DNA of 38,949 bases, from contig NZ_LT962671.1 in NCBI RefSeq assembly GCF_900199545.1, forward strand, positions 2,624,638 to 2,663,586, given 5' to 3'. Positions 29,571 to 37,353 of the stretch are shown here, one piece after another. Origin of the DNA: Raoultibacter massiliensis (GTDB lineage Bacteria; Actinomycetota; Coriobacteriia; Coriobacteriales; Eggerthellaceae). The position numbers and the translations under genes were made by a program. The first letter of the stretch is position 1. The number at the start of each line of letters is the position of its first letter. A model generated the notes under the pieces. The model saw only the letters and a program-made list of their open reading frames with translations. It did no database searches and was not told the origin of the DNA.

Positions 29571-29779
29571 GGCAAAATGCAGATTTTTCAGGTTTCGGCT
29601 GATATTGCGGACAAACGACATGGTTTTACAGCGCGCGAATTTTGGGTAGAAGTTGCATACCGCCTGATCGACGGGGCATCAAGCGCATCGTTTCGAAAGC
29701 AAGGGCGCCCTCGTTCATGAATTCCCTTCCGCAATGCAACGCACATCTTCCGATGGCAACGCCGCCGCAACGCAAATGC

Positions 29780-29841
29780 GGCGCTTCTCGCCCTGAAGCG
29801 CCGTTACCGCAATTGGTCCAGCCAGGTGTCCGGCTGGACCA
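29780..29841. terminator. Tandem hairpins downstream of the quaternary-amine ABC operon
   Basis: GGCGCTTC/GAAGCGCC (29780-29802) and TGGTCCAGCC/GGCTGGACCA (29814-29841) are perfect stems between the ABC operon end (29895) and the ferredoxin gene. Neither has a strong U-run; together they probably end the operon transcript. The rest of 29571-29894 shows no gene. Confidence 0.5.
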
Positions 29842-29894
29842 TGCTTGGGTTGTCGAAAACCCGCCAGGCGATTCCGCAAGCAAGCACGCTTCGC

Positions 29895-30677
29895 TTACCC
29901 CCCGATGAGCTCTTCTACAAAGGCATCGGCGGGTCGGGATACGAGCTCGTCAGGCTCGGCGAGCTGCGCAATGCGACCCTCTTCCATAACGAGCACGCGA
30001 TCGCCGAGCTTGAGGGCCTCGCGAATGTCGTGGGTAACGAGGAGGATCGTCAAACCGAGACGGCGCTGCAAGTTCAGAAGCTCATCTTGCAACGAGCGGC
30101 GCGTGATCTCGTCGACGGCGCCGAACGGTTCGTCCATGAGCATGATGAGCGGCTCGGCGGCTAGGGCCCGAGCGATGCCGACGCGCTGGCGCTGCCCGCC
30201 CGAAAGCTCGTTGGGGTAGCGCGAGGCAAGCTCGGGATCGAGCCCCACTGCGGCGAGCAGACGCGCCACTTCCAGGCGCTCCCGCCCTTTCGACCATGCA
30301 CGGGTAAGGCGCGGCACGTAGGCGACGTTTCTGCCCACCGTCATGTTCGGGAACAGGCCCACGCTCTGAATCACGTACCCGATGGAGCGCCTGAGCTCGA
30401 CGCGGTTGGACTCCTTGACCTCTTCGCCGTTTACGAGAACGCGGCCGCTATCGGGGTACTCGAGCGCGTTCACCATCTTAAGCAGCGTCGTTTTGCCGCA
30501 GCCCGACCGTCCGACGATGGTAAGGAACTCGCCTCGGCGCACCGCCAGATCGATGCCGTGCAGCACCGCCGTATCGCCGAACGATTTTTCCACATGATCG
30601 AGTTCGATGATCGCATCGACGTCATCGGGTGCGCTCATCGCGCGCTCAGTCGTGGTTTTCTCCGCATCGCTTCCCAT
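29895..30677 (-). CDS. ABC transporter ATPase, quaternary-amine/osmoprotectant type
   Basis: 260 residues. Walker A GRSGCGKTT is near residues 57-65, the Q-loop is in VIQSVGLFPNMTV, the signature reads LSGGQRQRVGIARALA, Walker B is IMLMDEPFGAVD, and the switch His is in VTHD. The pattern matches OpuCA/ProV/OsmV ATPases of glycine betaine, carnitine or choline importers. It is shorter than OpuCA (about 380) and lacks the C-terminal tandem CBS domains used for osmotic gating. The start is ATG 30677, 2 bp after the binding-protein stop; it is the last gene of the operon. Confidence 0.9.
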   Translation of the reverse strand: MGSDAEKTTTERAMSAPDDVDAIIELDHVEKSFGDTAVLHGIDLAVRRGEFLTIVGRSGCGKTTLLKMVNALEYPDSGRVLVNGEEVKESNRVELRRSIGYVIQSVGLFPNMTVGRNVAYVPRLTRAWSKGRERLEVARLLAAVGLDPELASRYPNELSGGQRQRVGIARALAAEPLIMLMDEPFGAVDEITRRSLQDELLNLQRRLGLTILLVTHDIREALKLGDRVLVMEEGRIAQLAEPDELVSRPADAFVEELIGG

Positions 30678-30679
30678 GG

Positions 30680-31645
30680 CTAGCCTTCGAGAACTCCCTT
30701 CGAAACGAGGAAGTCGCGCGCAACCTTCGCTTCGTCTTGGCCTTCCACCTCGACCTTGTAGTTGAGCTCGGCCATTTCCTTGTCGCTCAGGATGCCGTCC
30801 ATCTTCATGAGGGCGTCTTCGAGCCCTGGATGGCTGTCGAGCGCATCTTGGCGCACGACCGTCGAGCAGAAGTAGTTCACCTGCAGGTGCTTATCGTCTT
30901 CGAGCGTGGTCACGCCGCCCGCAGCCAGCTGGGCATCGGTTGTGAACCCGTTCGTCACATCGATATCGCCATTGCGCAAGGCCTGGTATTTGAGTCCGAT
31001 ATCGATATCCATGACCTGCTTGAAGGAAAGGCCGTAGGTTTCGGTGAGCACAGGGAAGCCGTCTTCGCGTTCGATGTAATCGGGGTTTCCGCCGAAAACG
31101 AGTTCGGGGGCCGCCGCTGCCAGATCGCTCGTGGTCTTGAGGCCGTATTGCTGCGCAACCTCATCGCGCACCGCAACGGTGAACGTGTTGTTGAACCCGT
31201 ACATGCCAACCCACGTCATGCCGAAATTAGTCTGGTATTCTTCCTTGAGCTTTTCGAGCATCTCGTCATCGGCAACGCCTTCGGCCTGATGATCGAGCAC
31301 CAAAACCCAACCACTCGAAGTGTACTCGGGGTACAGATCGAAATCGCCGCGCTCCATGGCGGGTTGGATGTTGTTCGTTCCGCCGCCGATGCCCTTGGTC
31401 ACGTTTGCTTCGTAGCCAGCATCCTCGACGAGAGCCTTGAGCATTTCACCTAAGATATACTGCTCGGTCATGGGTTTGGTGGCGATCTCGATCGGGTCTG
31501 CCGAAGACGAGCTCGATCCCCCCTCGCCGCCATCCGAAGCGCATGCCGCAAGCGCGAAGAGCGCAATGCCGAAAACCATCGCAAGGGCCAGCATAAGCGG
31601 CAGCCGCCTGCGCACCTGCGGGCCTTTCGTTCTACTGTTTTTCAT
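30680..31645 (-). CDS. Quaternary-amine ABC transporter substrate-binding lipoprotein
   Basis: 321 residues. A basic N-terminus, hydrophobic core and lipobox LAAC (C35) show a lipid-anchored exported protein, followed by a Ser-rich linker. The mature part (from about 52, IEIATKPMTEQYILGEMLKA) resembles the OpuCC/OsmF/ProX class, including the YPEYTSSGW segment. Family members bind glycine betaine, carnitine or choline through aromatic boxes; I could not verify the box residues. The start ATG 31645 lies inside the last codons of the permease gene (14-bp overlap). Confidence 0.9.
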   Translation of the reverse strand: MKNSRTKGPQVRRRLPLMLALAMVFGIALFALAACASDGGEGGSSSSSADPIEIATKPMTEQYILGEMLKALVEDAGYEANVTKGIGGGTNNIQPAMERGDFDLYPEYTSSGWVLVLDHQAEGVADDEMLEKLKEEYQTNFGMTWVGMYGFNNTFTVAVRDEVAQQYGLKTTSDLAAAAPELVFGGNPDYIEREDGFPVLTETYGLSFKQVMDIDIGLKYQALRNGDIDVTNGFTTDAQLAAGGVTTLEDDKHLQVNYFCSTVVRQDALDSHPGLEDALMKMDGILSDKEMAELNYKVEVEGQDEAKVARDFLVSKGVLEG

Positions 31646-32294
31646 GAACCGTCAGTCTCCTCTTCTTCTTATAGCGCTTCTCGATAAGCCCCAAAAGCAG
31701 ATCGGCTGCAAGCGCAAGCAGCGCGATCATGAGCGCACCTGCAAACGTGAGGGCAGGATTGTACAATGTGATGCCGCGGAAGATGGCGACGCCCAGACCG
31801 CCGGCGCCGATGAACGCGGCGATGCCGGCGACCGAAATAGTCATCACGACCATCGAGCGAAGGCCAGCGAGGATCACGCTCGTGGCCATGGGCAGCCTCA
31901 CATGGACAAGCGTCTGCATGCGGGTCGACCCCATGCCGCGTGCGGCCTCGATGATATCGGGGTCGATATCGGTAAGGCCCACGTAGGTATTGCGCACCAT
32001 CGGCATGAGCGCGTAGATGATGAGCGCGACGATGGCGTTGGTGCCACCTACGCCGAGCAGGGGAATGAGCAGGCCGAGAAGCGCGATCGACGGAATGGTG
32101 TACACCACGTTGCAGACGCCGATGATGAACGGGGCGAATCGACGATGCTCGGCGATGAGGATGCCGAGCGCCAGCCCGAGCGTGCCTGCGATTGCGATGG
32201 CGATAGCGGAAAGCGCTATATGCTCGACGAGAAGAGAGGCGAACCAGTCGGCTCGATCGACGAACAGCGCAGCTACTTCTTGCAGAAATTCCAT
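31632..32294 (-). CDS. Quaternary-amine ABC transporter permease
   Basis: 220 residues with about six membrane helices and the EAA-type coupling loop (EAARGMGSTRMQTLVHVRLP) that contacts the ATPase. It matches OpuCB/OsmW/YehW permeases. Usual operons encode two permeases; only one is present, so it would work as a homodimer, or a second subunit lies elsewhere. The start ATG 32294 comes 1 bp after the stop of the FMN/ferredoxin gene, and its end overlaps the binding-protein gene. Confidence 0.9.
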   Translation of the reverse strand: MEFLQEVAALFVDRADWFASLLVEHIALSAIAIAIAGTLGLALGILIAEHRRFAPFIIGVCNVVYTIPSIALLGLLIPLLGVGGTNAIVALIIYALMPMVRNTYVGLTDIDPDIIEAARGMGSTRMQTLVHVRLPMATSVILAGLRSMVVMTISVAGIAAFIGAGGLGVAIFRGITLYNPALTFAGALMIALLALAADLLLGLIEKRYKKKRRLTVHEKQ

Positions 32295-32295
32295 A

Positions 32296-32907
32296 TCAGG
32301 GATGCAGCCTTCGAACGGCGCCAGCCGGGCACGCGTCGAAACATGCGCCGCACTGAAGGCAATGCTGCCACTCTATGCGATAGGGCGATCCCGCCTCGAT
32401 GCACTGCTGCGGGCACGTTTCGAGGCACGAGCCGCATTCGATGCACTCCTCGGTGATGAGAAATCCGGAATGCTCCGGTTCCGCTCCTCCGTACGAGAAC
32501 GCTTCGCGGCTGATGGGATGATGCAGCAAATCGAACCACTCGCCTTGCCCTTCGTAAACGTGGAAAGCATCGAGAATGTAGCGGGTCTTGCCGGGATACA
32601 CCTCGTTAAGCCCAGGGTTTTCCTCGAAAACCCTGTCAAGCCATTCCTTGTCGGCGATGCGGCATTTCCCTAGGAACTTAAGGCTCTGGCATTCAGGGCA
32701 CATGGCCGAAAGCGCCACTTCACCGGTTTCGACCATCTGCTTGTAAAACGGCTTGCCCTTGCTGGCCACCAAATACATTCCCGAATCATCAGCCAGCATC
32801 ACGTTGACGATCCTCGTGCGGGGATGCCCCTTCTCGTCGACCGTCGCCGCCGATGCGATCTTGACCGATCGGAATAGGTCGACGTATTTTTTCGCTTTTG
32901 CGTCCAT
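32296..32907 (-). CDS. Pyridoxamine-5'-phosphate-oxidase-like FMN protein fused to 2[4Fe-4S] ferredoxin
   Basis: 203 residues. Residues about 1-130 form an FMN-binding split barrel (VKIASAATVDEKGHPRTRIV at 15-34). The last 60 residues hold two [4Fe-4S] motifs, CIECGSCLETCP and CLQCGACFDACP. Proteins of this layout are small cytosolic flavin/iron-sulfur oxidoreductases of unknown substrate in anaerobes. It is the first gene of the operon with the quaternary-amine transporter, so it might act on a compound imported by it; that is inference. ATG 32907 is preceded by AAGGAAGGAT, perfectly complementary to a loop of the small RNA at 37245-37346. Confidence 0.88.
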   Translation of the reverse strand: MDAKAKKYVDLFRSVKIASAATVDEKGHPRTRIVNVMLADDSGMYLVASKGKPFYKQMVETGEVALSAMCPECQSLKFLGKCRIADKEWLDRVFEENPGLNEVYPGKTRYILDAFHVYEGQGEWFDLLHHPISREAFSYGGAEPEHSGFLITEECIECGSCLETCPQQCIEAGSPYRIEWQHCLQCGACFDACPAGAVRRLHP

Positions 32908-32927
32908 TGCATCCTTCCTTCGATATC

Positions 32928-32933
32928 AGTATA
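32928..32933 (-). promoter_or_regulatory. Candidate -10 box of the FMN/ferredoxin-ABC operon
   Basis: TATACT on the minus strand; transcription would begin about 14 nt before ATG 32907, right at the Shine-Dalgarno. No clear -35. From 32934 to 33130 no other element was seen. Confidence 0.4.
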
Positions 32934-33135
32934 CCCAGTCACGCATCGATCGCCGCCGCGAAAACGCGTCCTGCTGCATAAGCCGCCGGGCAGACGGCGC
33001 GCATCGAGCTGCGGATGCGCAACAACCGCTTCGCCCGCGCGATCGATGCCTCAGTATGAGCCGCGAAGCGAGCGAAGTAAATCAGGTACTTGCTTGTGCC
33101 TTGGTATCCAATCGGTGCCCATGCGCCCATGCACG

Positions 33136-33164
33136 AAAAAGGCGCAACCCGTAAGCTGCGCCTT
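33136..33164 (-). terminator. Intrinsic terminator of hypE
   Basis: AAGGCGCA/TGCGCCTT stem with a 10-nt loop, followed on the minus strand by TTTCG; the full U-run is TTTTT counting the stem base. It lies 68 bp after the hypE stop. Confidence 0.8.
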
Positions 33165-33231
33165 CGCAGTTCGCTCTATCGGTAGCCGCGCGACGCCTGC
33201 CCAGCGCGCTGAGCCGCACGGCGAACACGGT

Positions 33232-34284
33232 TTAGCAGATGCGCGGAAGCTGCTCTCCCACCAGCATGTCGAGAATACGCGTACTGCCGAACGCCGTGCG
33301 CAGAAAAACCTTCGGGCCGCGCTCCGGCTGCATCGCGGAAACTTCGCCGATGATGGCGGCGTCTTTGCCGTAGGGGTTCGCCCTCATGGCGGCAAGCGCC
33401 GCCTCGGCTTGGCCCGCCGGCACCACGCACACCATCTTGCCTTCGTTCGCCACCTGGAAAACATCGTATCCGAGCATCTCGCATGCACCGAGAACGGCCG
33501 GCTTCACCGGCACCGCATCCTCTTCGATGGTCATATCCGTTCCGGATTGGGCAGCAAGCTCGTTGAGCGTCGACGCGAGGCCGCCGCGCGTCGGATCGCG
33601 GAAGCAGCGCACATCGGGAGCCGCTTCGATCACTTCGGCGATGAGATGGTTGAGGGGAGCCGCATCCGATTCGATATCGGCCGCAAAGCTCAGCGATTCA
33701 CGGCAGCTCATGATGGTTATGCCGTGGTCGCCCATCGTTCCCGTGACGAGCACCTTATCGCCAGGTGCACACTTCTCGCCGCCCAAATCGATCCCCGCAT
33801 AGCCGTAGCCGACGCCGCTCGTATTGATGTAAATGCCATCGCCGTGCCCGCGGTTGACCACCTTCGTGTCGCCCGTGACGATTTCGACGCCGGCTTCGCG
33901 AGCGGCCTCGGCCATCGAGGTGCAGATGCGACGCAGATCATCCATCGAAAACCCTTCCTCGAGGATGAATCCGCAGCTGAGGTACCGAGGCTCGGCGCCG
34001 GCGGTAGCCACATCGTTCACGGTGCCGCATACGGCGAGCCGCCCAATATCGCCGCCGGGGAAGAAATGAGGGTCGACCACGAAGCTGTCGGTGGAAAACG
34101 AAAGCGAACCGCTGTAGGCGAGCGCCTCGGCCGAGGGCTTCGCTTCGGAAGCCGGTGCCAAAACAGCGGCATCGTTGCCCCTTAAAAGGCTTTCGCCTGC
34201 ATACGCCTCGAAAAACACTTCGTCGATGATTCGCTTCATCATCGTGCCGCCGCTGCCGTGGCCGAGCAATACCGTATCGTCCAT
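33232..34284 (-). CDS. hypE: Hydrogenase maturation protein HypE
   Basis: 350 residues of the AIR-synthase/PurM ATPase fold. It ends with PRIC (347-350), the conserved C-terminal cysteine that receives the carbamoyl group from HypF and is dehydrated to thiocyanate for the Fe(CN)2CO site of [NiFe] hydrogenase. GHGSGG at 8-13, GNDAAVL at 36-42 and FRDPTRGGLASTLNEL are hallmark ATP-site segments, which distinguish it from SelD and ThiL. No other hyp gene is in the window. It is preceded by nikR (43-bp gap), which suggests nickel-linked control. Start ATG 34284. Confidence 0.95.
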   Translation of the reverse strand: MDDTVLLGHGSGGTMMKRIIDEVFFEAYAGESLLRGNDAAVLAPASEAKPSAEALAYSGSLSFSTDSFVVDPHFFPGGDIGRLAVCGTVNDVATAGAEPRYLSCGFILEEGFSMDDLRRICTSMAEAAREAGVEIVTGDTKVVNRGHGDGIYINTSGVGYGYAGIDLGGEKCAPGDKVLVTGTMGDHGITIMSCRESLSFAADIESDAAPLNHLIAEVIEAAPDVRCFRDPTRGGLASTLNELAAQSGTDMTIEEDAVPVKPAVLGACEMLGYDVFQVANEGKMVCVVPAGQAEAALAAMRANPYGKDAAIIGEVSAMQPERGPKVFLRTAFGSTRILDMLVGEQLPRIC

Positions 34285-34327
34285 AATCCCGTGCTTTCTA
34301 TCGAAGAACCGTAAAACGGAAGGCGCG

Positions 34328-34750
34328 TTAAATGAACTGGCCCGTCGTCGTCAAAACGAGACGGCCGTTCTTGACGCCCTTTGTTCCGAGAATCATATTC
34401 GCAACATCCTGCACGAGCCCCGTTTCGCCGCGCAGCACGATGGCTTCAAGGCAATTGTGCTGATCAAGGTGAACGTGCGTCGAGCAGATGATCATGTCGA
34501 AGAACTCGTGCTGAATCGCGTGGAGCTTTTCCTGAAGATCGCTTGCATGGTGGTTGAACACGATCGTCAGCGTTCCCACCACTTCCGCCCCCGGCGTTGC
34601 GCACTCGTCTTCGACCAGCGCATCGCGCACGAGATCGCGAACCACTTCGCTGCGGTTCTTCGCCAACCCGCGGCGTGCAACAAGGTGATCGAACCGCACA
34701 AGCAAGTCCTCGGGCATCGCGACCGAAAACCGCATGAGGTCGTTGCTCAT
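34328..34750 (-). CDS. nikR: Nickel-responsive regulator NikR
   Basis: 140 residues. The N-terminal ribbon-helix-helix (about 1-45, RFSVAMPEDLLVRFD) is followed by an ACT-like metal domain. The four nickel ligands keep the exact family spacing: H81, H92, H94, C100 (in QHEFFDMI and STHVHLDQHNC). NikR represses nickel uptake genes when nickel is plentiful. It is the middle gene of a three-gene unit with hypE. No GTATGA-type NikR box was found upstream. Start ATG 34750, 2 bp after the previous stop. Confidence 0.94.
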   Translation of the reverse strand: MSNDLMRFSVAMPEDLLVRFDHLVARRGLAKNRSEVVRDLVRDALVEDECATPGAEVVGTLTIVFNHHASDLQEKLHAIQHEFFDMIICSTHVHLDQHNCLEAIVLRGETGLVQDVANMILGTKGVKNGRLVLTTTGQFI

Positions 34751-34752
34751 GG

Positions 34753-35007
34753 CTACACCAGGTTCACGGTTACGCCGCTTGCGCCGTTCGCATCCTTATC
34801 GAGAGCGTCCTGAGCATCGGTTAGAAGCGCGCGAGCCTCGTCGAGCAGGCCCTGGATCTCCTTCAGGGTTTCCGCGGTCTTCGCGTACTCCGCATCGGCG
34901 GCAGTATGGTACAGCTTATGGGTCCAGCGACGGTTGAGGGCAACCTGATCGTCCATCTGCTCGAGCATCATCTTGAACTGGGAAACGTTAACTCCGTTGG
35001 TGCACAT
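34753..35007 (-). CDS. Small coiled-coil protein preceding nikR
   Basis: 84 residues, acidic and almost wholly helical (QFKMMLEQMDDQVALNRRW, then KTAETLKEIQGLLDEARALL). No family recognised. The start is ATG 35007, with GGGAAGG 4 nt upstream; the longer frame from 35040 lacks a ribosome-binding site. It is the first gene of the unit with nikR and hypE, with only 2 bp to nikR, so a role linked to nickel or hydrogenase maturation is possible. It has no His-rich stretch or metal motif; a single His-Lys-Leu-Tyr-His segment lies mid-protein. Confidence 0.75.
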   Translation of the reverse strand: MCTNGVNVSQFKMMLEQMDDQVALNRRWTHKLYHTAADAEYAKTAETLKEIQGLLDEARALLTDAQDALDKDANGASGVTVNLV

Positions 35008-35060
35008 GGCGCCTTCCCTTCTTTTGTTATGCGAATGCACCGATCGAACCGTCCGTCCGC

Positions 35061-35089
35061 TTCGGCATCCGCCCGTTTCTTGCTATTAT
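35061..35089 (+). promoter_or_regulatory. Candidate promoter of the 161-residue unknown gene
   Basis: TTCGGC (35061-35066), 17-bp spacer, TATTAT (35084-35089). The -10 is good, the -35 poor. Confidence 0.35.
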
Positions 35090-35131
35090 GCTTCTTTATA
35101 CGGCGATTGCTCGGTAAGTTCAAGGAGCGGT

Positions 35132-35617
35132 GTGAAAAAATCCGCAAACAGTAACATGTATGAGGTTTCTCTTGTCGAAACGTGGGATCGCTTCGGAGCG
35201 CGGCTCGATGGCGCGTTTTCGTGCCCCGTGCTCATCGTGAGCCATGCCCCTCTTTCCGACAAAGCCCGCCATGCCCTTGAAAACTCCGTTGAAGCGCTCG
35301 GATACGGAAGCGGAGCATGCGCCTTTTTCGTTACCGGCCCCGTTGCCGAAGGCGCTTCTCCGAACGATCTTTCCGATACCGATGTTTTCTCGGCCGTTGA
35401 GGGGCTCGATCCCCTTGCTATGGTAATCACCGACCAGGCAAGCGCCCAGGCGTGCGCACGCGCCTACCACTGCGATATTCCCGTACCCGATAAAAGCCGC
35501 GTTCTCGGACGCACGGTGATCGGCTTTGCTGATTTCGAATCCATGCTCGCCTCACCCGAAGAAAAACAACGGGCCTGGGGCTTGCTCAAGCGCCTCCCAG
35601 GCCCAACGCGCAACTAG
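35132..35617 (+). CDS. Unknown protein (161 aa)
   Basis: 161 residues, soluble, no signal peptide or metal motif. The middle reads as alternating strands and helices (CPVLIVSHAPLSDKARHALE, then PLAMVITDQASAQACARAYH), suggesting a small alpha/beta fold; no family recognised. The start is GTG 35132, with AAGGAG 4 nt upstream; an ATG at 35156 lacks one. It is divergent from the nikR-hypE unit and convergent with the phosphohexomutase gene. Its last 60 bases form a strong hairpin that terminates the phosphohexomutase transcript on the other strand. Confidence 0.75.
   Translation: MKKSANSNMYEVSLVETWDRFGARLDGAFSCPVLIVSHAPLSDKARHALENSVEALGYGSGACAFFVTGPVAEGASPNDLSDTDVFSAVEGLDPLAMVITDQASAQACARAYHCDIPVPDKSRVLGRTVIGFADFESMLASPEEKQRAWGLLKRLPGPTRN
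35561..35604 (-). terminator. Terminator of the phosphohexomutase gene, inside a convergent coding sequence
   Basis: GGGCCTGGG (35571-35579) and CCCAGGCCC (35596-35604) enclose an inner GCTTG/CAAGC stem. On the minus strand TTGTTTTTCTTC follows. It ends the minus transcript 62 bp past its stop codon while lying in the 3' end of the plus-strand gene. Confidence 0.8.
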
Positions 35618-35665
35618 TTCTATCCGCATCTATCCGTGCATACCGAAACCGTCGCGCAACGGCGC

Positions 35666-37081
35666 CTATGCGCCCACTATCGTTGCGGCGGCATCGAGCA
35701 GCGCCTCAACCTCTTCGGTCGTTGCCGCCTCGGCGTACACGCGCACGAGGGGCTCGGTTCCCGACGGGCGCATCATGACCCATGCATCACCCTCGAGCAG
35801 GAACTTCACGCCGTCGCGGCGATCCACGTCCACAACCTTTTTGCCGCAGATTTCCCCGGTTTCGTAAACCGGCATGATGTCGGTGCGAAACGCGTTCATC
35901 TGCTCCTCGGAAAGAGCCAAGCCGCGGCGGGCGAACTCGAGGCGCCCCAGCTTTTCGAACATGTCGTCGACAAGCTCGCCAAGGCTCATGTTGCGCTGCG
36001 CCATGGTTTCGGCAAGCAACAGCGCCATAAGCAGACCGTCGCGCTCCATGACGTGGGAGGGGATGCCGATGCCACCTGATTCCTCGCCGCCGATCATCAC
36101 GCCGCCTTTCTCCATTTCGGCGTAGATCCACTTGAATCCCACCGGCGTGCTTATCAGCTCGAGCCCGAGGCGCTTGCACTGACGGGCAAGCAGGGCGGAA
36201 GCGGTGATGGTGGAAACGACCGTACCCGTTTCGCCCTTGTCTTCGGCGAGATGCGATACGAGCAACGTGATGATACGATGGGGGTTGACGAAGTTGCCGT
36301 GCTCGTCCACCGCGCCGATGCGATCGGCATCGCCGTCGTTGATGAAGCAGGCATCGAACCCGAGCTCGGTCACCTTCGCCATGCCGCGATCGACCCATGG
36401 CGGAATGGGCTCGGGGTGCAAGCCGTCAAACGTCGGGTCTTCGGCGTTGTTGATTTCCACAACCTCGACGCCAAGATCTTCAAGCAGCCCGGCAAGATGC
36501 CTGCGCCCCGCCCCGTACAGGGGATCGACCACGACGCGCAGCTTCGCCGCTCTGATGGCATCCTGGTCAACGCGGCTTTTCAGCGCCTCAAGATACGGCG
36601 AGACGAGATCGACTTCGACATAGGCTCCGCGCGCTTCGGTTGGCTCGTCTGCAAGAAGGGCCTCCACGCGATCGGTGAACTCCTTGGAAGAAGCGCCGCC
36701 ATCGGACATGCGCAGTTTGACGCCGAGATATTCGGCGGGATTGTGGCTGCTCGTAAGCATGATGCCGCCGACCGCTTCGGGGTCCTGGTTGACCGACCAG
36801 CACAGCGTGGGCGTCGGGCAGTAATCAGCCGTGAGCTTGACCGCGAATCCGTGCGATGCGGCAACCTGGGCAGCAAGCTGCGCGTAGGCGTGCGCATCTT
36901 GCCGGCAATCGTGACCGACGATGATCGTTCCCGGATTATCAGCCGGCCGGCCGGCTGCAAGCGCCTCTTGTTTGAACACGGTCGCAGCAGCATCGACCGC
37001 GCGCACAAGGTTCTCGTTGGTGAAATCTTCGCCGATGATGGCTCTCCAACCATCGGTTCCGAAATGTATTGCATCTGCCAT
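35666..37081 (-). CDS. Phosphoglucomutase/phosphomannomutase (alpha-D-phosphohexomutase)
   Basis: 471 residues with all four domains of the superfamily. The phosphoserine loop is TSSHNP at 110-115 (Ser112), the Mg2+ loop DGDADRIG near 246-253, the sugar-binding loop GEESGG near 330, and the phosphate-binding loop RPSGTEP near 436. It interconverts hexose 1- and 6-phosphates (glucose or mannose; specificity not evident). With galE next door it likely feeds UDP-sugars to cell-envelope polymers. Start ATG 37081 with GAGGAGA upstream. It has a TATAAT promoter, and a separately terminated small transcript lies upstream in the same direction. Confidence 0.93.
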   Translation of the reverse strand: MADAIHFGTDGWRAIIGEDFTNENLVRAVDAAATVFKQEALAAGRPADNPGTIIVGHDCRQDAHAYAQLAAQVAASHGFAVKLTADYCPTPTLCWSVNQDPEAVGGIMLTSSHNPAEYLGVKLRMSDGGASSKEFTDRVEALLADEPTEARGAYVEVDLVSPYLEALKSRVDQDAIRAAKLRVVVDPLYGAGRRHLAGLLEDLGVEVVEINNAEDPTFDGLHPEPIPPWVDRGMAKVTELGFDACFINDGDADRIGAVDEHGNFVNPHRIITLLVSHLAEDKGETGTVVSTITASALLARQCKRLGLELISTPVGFKWIYAEMEKGGVMIGGEESGGIGIPSHVMERDGLLMALLLAETMAQRNMSLGELVDDMFEKLGRLEFARRGLALSEEQMNAFRTDIMPVYETGEICGKKVVDVDRRDGVKFLLEGDAWVMMRPSGTEPLVRVYAEAATTEEVEALLDAAATIVGA

Positions 37082-37167
37082 GCTTGTCTCCTCAACATGA
37101 ACGCGAGCGCAACCGCATCGAATCGGTTCGGCGCGGCTTCGTTCGCTATAGCTGAAACACCTCGAAC

Positions 37168-37198
37168 ATTATAGCCACCACGTGCGAAGCGCGCTCAA
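37168..37198 (-). promoter_or_regulatory. Predicted phosphohexomutase promoter
   Basis: TTGAGC (37198-37193), 19-bp spacer, perfect TATAAT (37173-37168) on the minus strand. It lies downstream of the small-RNA terminator. Confidence 0.55.
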
Positions 37199-37244
37199 AA
37201 AGCATCGAGGATTCATGGGCATGCCAAGCAAGGGAGATCACGCG

Positions 37245-37346
37245 AAAAGGAAAGGAGCCCCGAAGGGCTCCTTTTGGACGAAGTGGAACCGCCAGGGGGA
37301 TGACGGTTCCTGCAAGACGAGTAGAAAGGAAGGATACCGGTCTACT
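37245..37346 (-). ncRNA. Predicted small RNA with C-rich anti-Shine-Dalgarno loops
   Basis: An approximately 102-nt transcript unit without a reading frame. The predicted start (A 37346, 8 nt after the -10) is the first base of hairpin 1: AGTAGA (37346-37341) pairs with TCTACT (37325-37320) and leaves a 15-nt loop containing ATCCTTCCTT. Hairpin 2: GGAACCG (37310-37304) pairs with CGGTTCC (37291-37285), loop TCATCCCCCTGG. Then comes an intrinsic terminator, AAAGGAGCCC, TTCG, GGGCTCCTTT, CCTTTT. Loops rich in UCC/CCC are typical of Gram-positive regulatory RNAs that mask ribosome-binding sites. It might instead be an attenuated leader of the phosphohexomutase gene 170 bp downstream. No known family recognised. 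Confidence 0.65.
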
Positions 37347-37353
37347 GGAATGC

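Noticed and set aside
29626..29908. 85- and 88-residue frames between the ferredoxin and ABC genes
   Set aside because: Overlap on opposite strands, contain the tandem hairpins, and have no ribosome-binding sites.
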